In this document: positions 63,954-64,000 of the stretch, one piece after another
How the letters are laid out: every line of letters starts with the position of its first letter
How positions within the stretch are numbered: the stretch's first letter is position 1
From: an uncultured Prevotellaceae bacterium
GTDB taxonomy: Bacteria; Bacteroidota; Bacteroidia; Bacteroidales; Bacteroidaceae
DNA length: 64,000 nucleotides
Direction: 5' to 3'
NCBI GenBank assembly: GCA_900314755.1
Contig: OMWH01000006.1
Span: 32,330 to 96,329, forward strand
Translations under genes and position numbers: made by a program
The notes under the pieces: model-generated
Database searches by the model: none
Seen by the model: only the letters and a program-made list of their open reading frames with translations
What the model was told of the DNA's origin: nothing

Positions 63954-64000
63954 TTATTCTTCACTTATTTATTTCACTTATTTCACTTTTCTTACTGTTC

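Larger units (their letters stand above)
63559..64000. other. Gene-free right end of the window
   Basis: No reading frame, tRNA or terminator that I can support. It holds a three-unit 22-bp array (63710-63775), a run of Bacteroidetes-style AT-rich DNA, and a TA-repeat tract near 63907-63953. Confidence 0.7.

Overview
The window looks like a Bacteroidales chromosome, most likely Prevotella/Segatella. The evidence is a SusC/SusD pair, many Sec-exported glycosidases packed head to tail, and promoters with the Bacteroidetes -7 box (TAnnTTTG, usually TATCTTTG) in front of many transcription units. No rRNA, tRNA, CRISPR array, integrase or transposase was recognised.

Positions 1-17.7 kb and 27.5-48.9 kb form one large polysaccharide utilisation locus, almost all on the minus strand. 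From right to left it contains: a surface lipoprotein, SusC and SusD; an exported beta-helix protein of unknown specificity; an ECF sigma factor; a periplasmic isomerase-like TIM barrel fused to DUF3826; GH127-, GH141-, GH78- and GH138-like enzymes; then, after an interruption, a GH137-like/GH2 fusion and a shortened LacZ-type GH2; and finally GH2, GH106, a sialate-type acetylesterase and a DUF5703 protein cut by the window edge. The families and their order (GH137-GH2, GH138, GH78, GH141, GH127) recall the Bacteroides thetaiotaomicron rhamnogalacturonan-II (RG-II) locus, so I read this as an RG-II degradation locus. Family calls are from motifs and memory, not from a search. A divergent pair at 8.6-11.0 kb (DHDPS/NAL-type aldolase and Na+/solute symporter) could handle the ulosonic acids Kdo and Dha of RG-II.

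Positions 49.1-55.6 kb are a sugar-catabolism operon: aldose dehydrogenase (AKR), COG3618 lactonase, L-fucose isomerase, FucP permease, mutarotase and a zinc sugar-acid dehydrogenase. The three oxidative enzymes match the L-galactose pathway described in Bacteroides vulgatus. L-galactose is an RG-II sugar, as is L-fucose, so degradation and catabolism would sit side by side.

Positions 18.8-27.4 kb are a defence island inserted between the GH137-like and GH138-like genes: one operon hsdR-hsdM-yhcG(DUF1016)-hsdS-abiH, plus a MntA/HepT toxin-antitoxin pair. Its left flank is about 1.1 kb of gene-free DNA full of short repeats.

Positions 55.7-63.6 kb look like ordinary chromosome: a MINPP-like phosphatase, an EptA-type transferase, YjbQ, a zinc-ribbon protein, an aminotransferase, a rhodanese lipoprotein, DUF4250, a C1 peptidase and DUF4112.

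A structural oddity recurs across the window: several short tandem arrays with unrelated sequences share a period of 22 (or 11) bp, mostly in intergenic DNA but once inside the GH106 gene.
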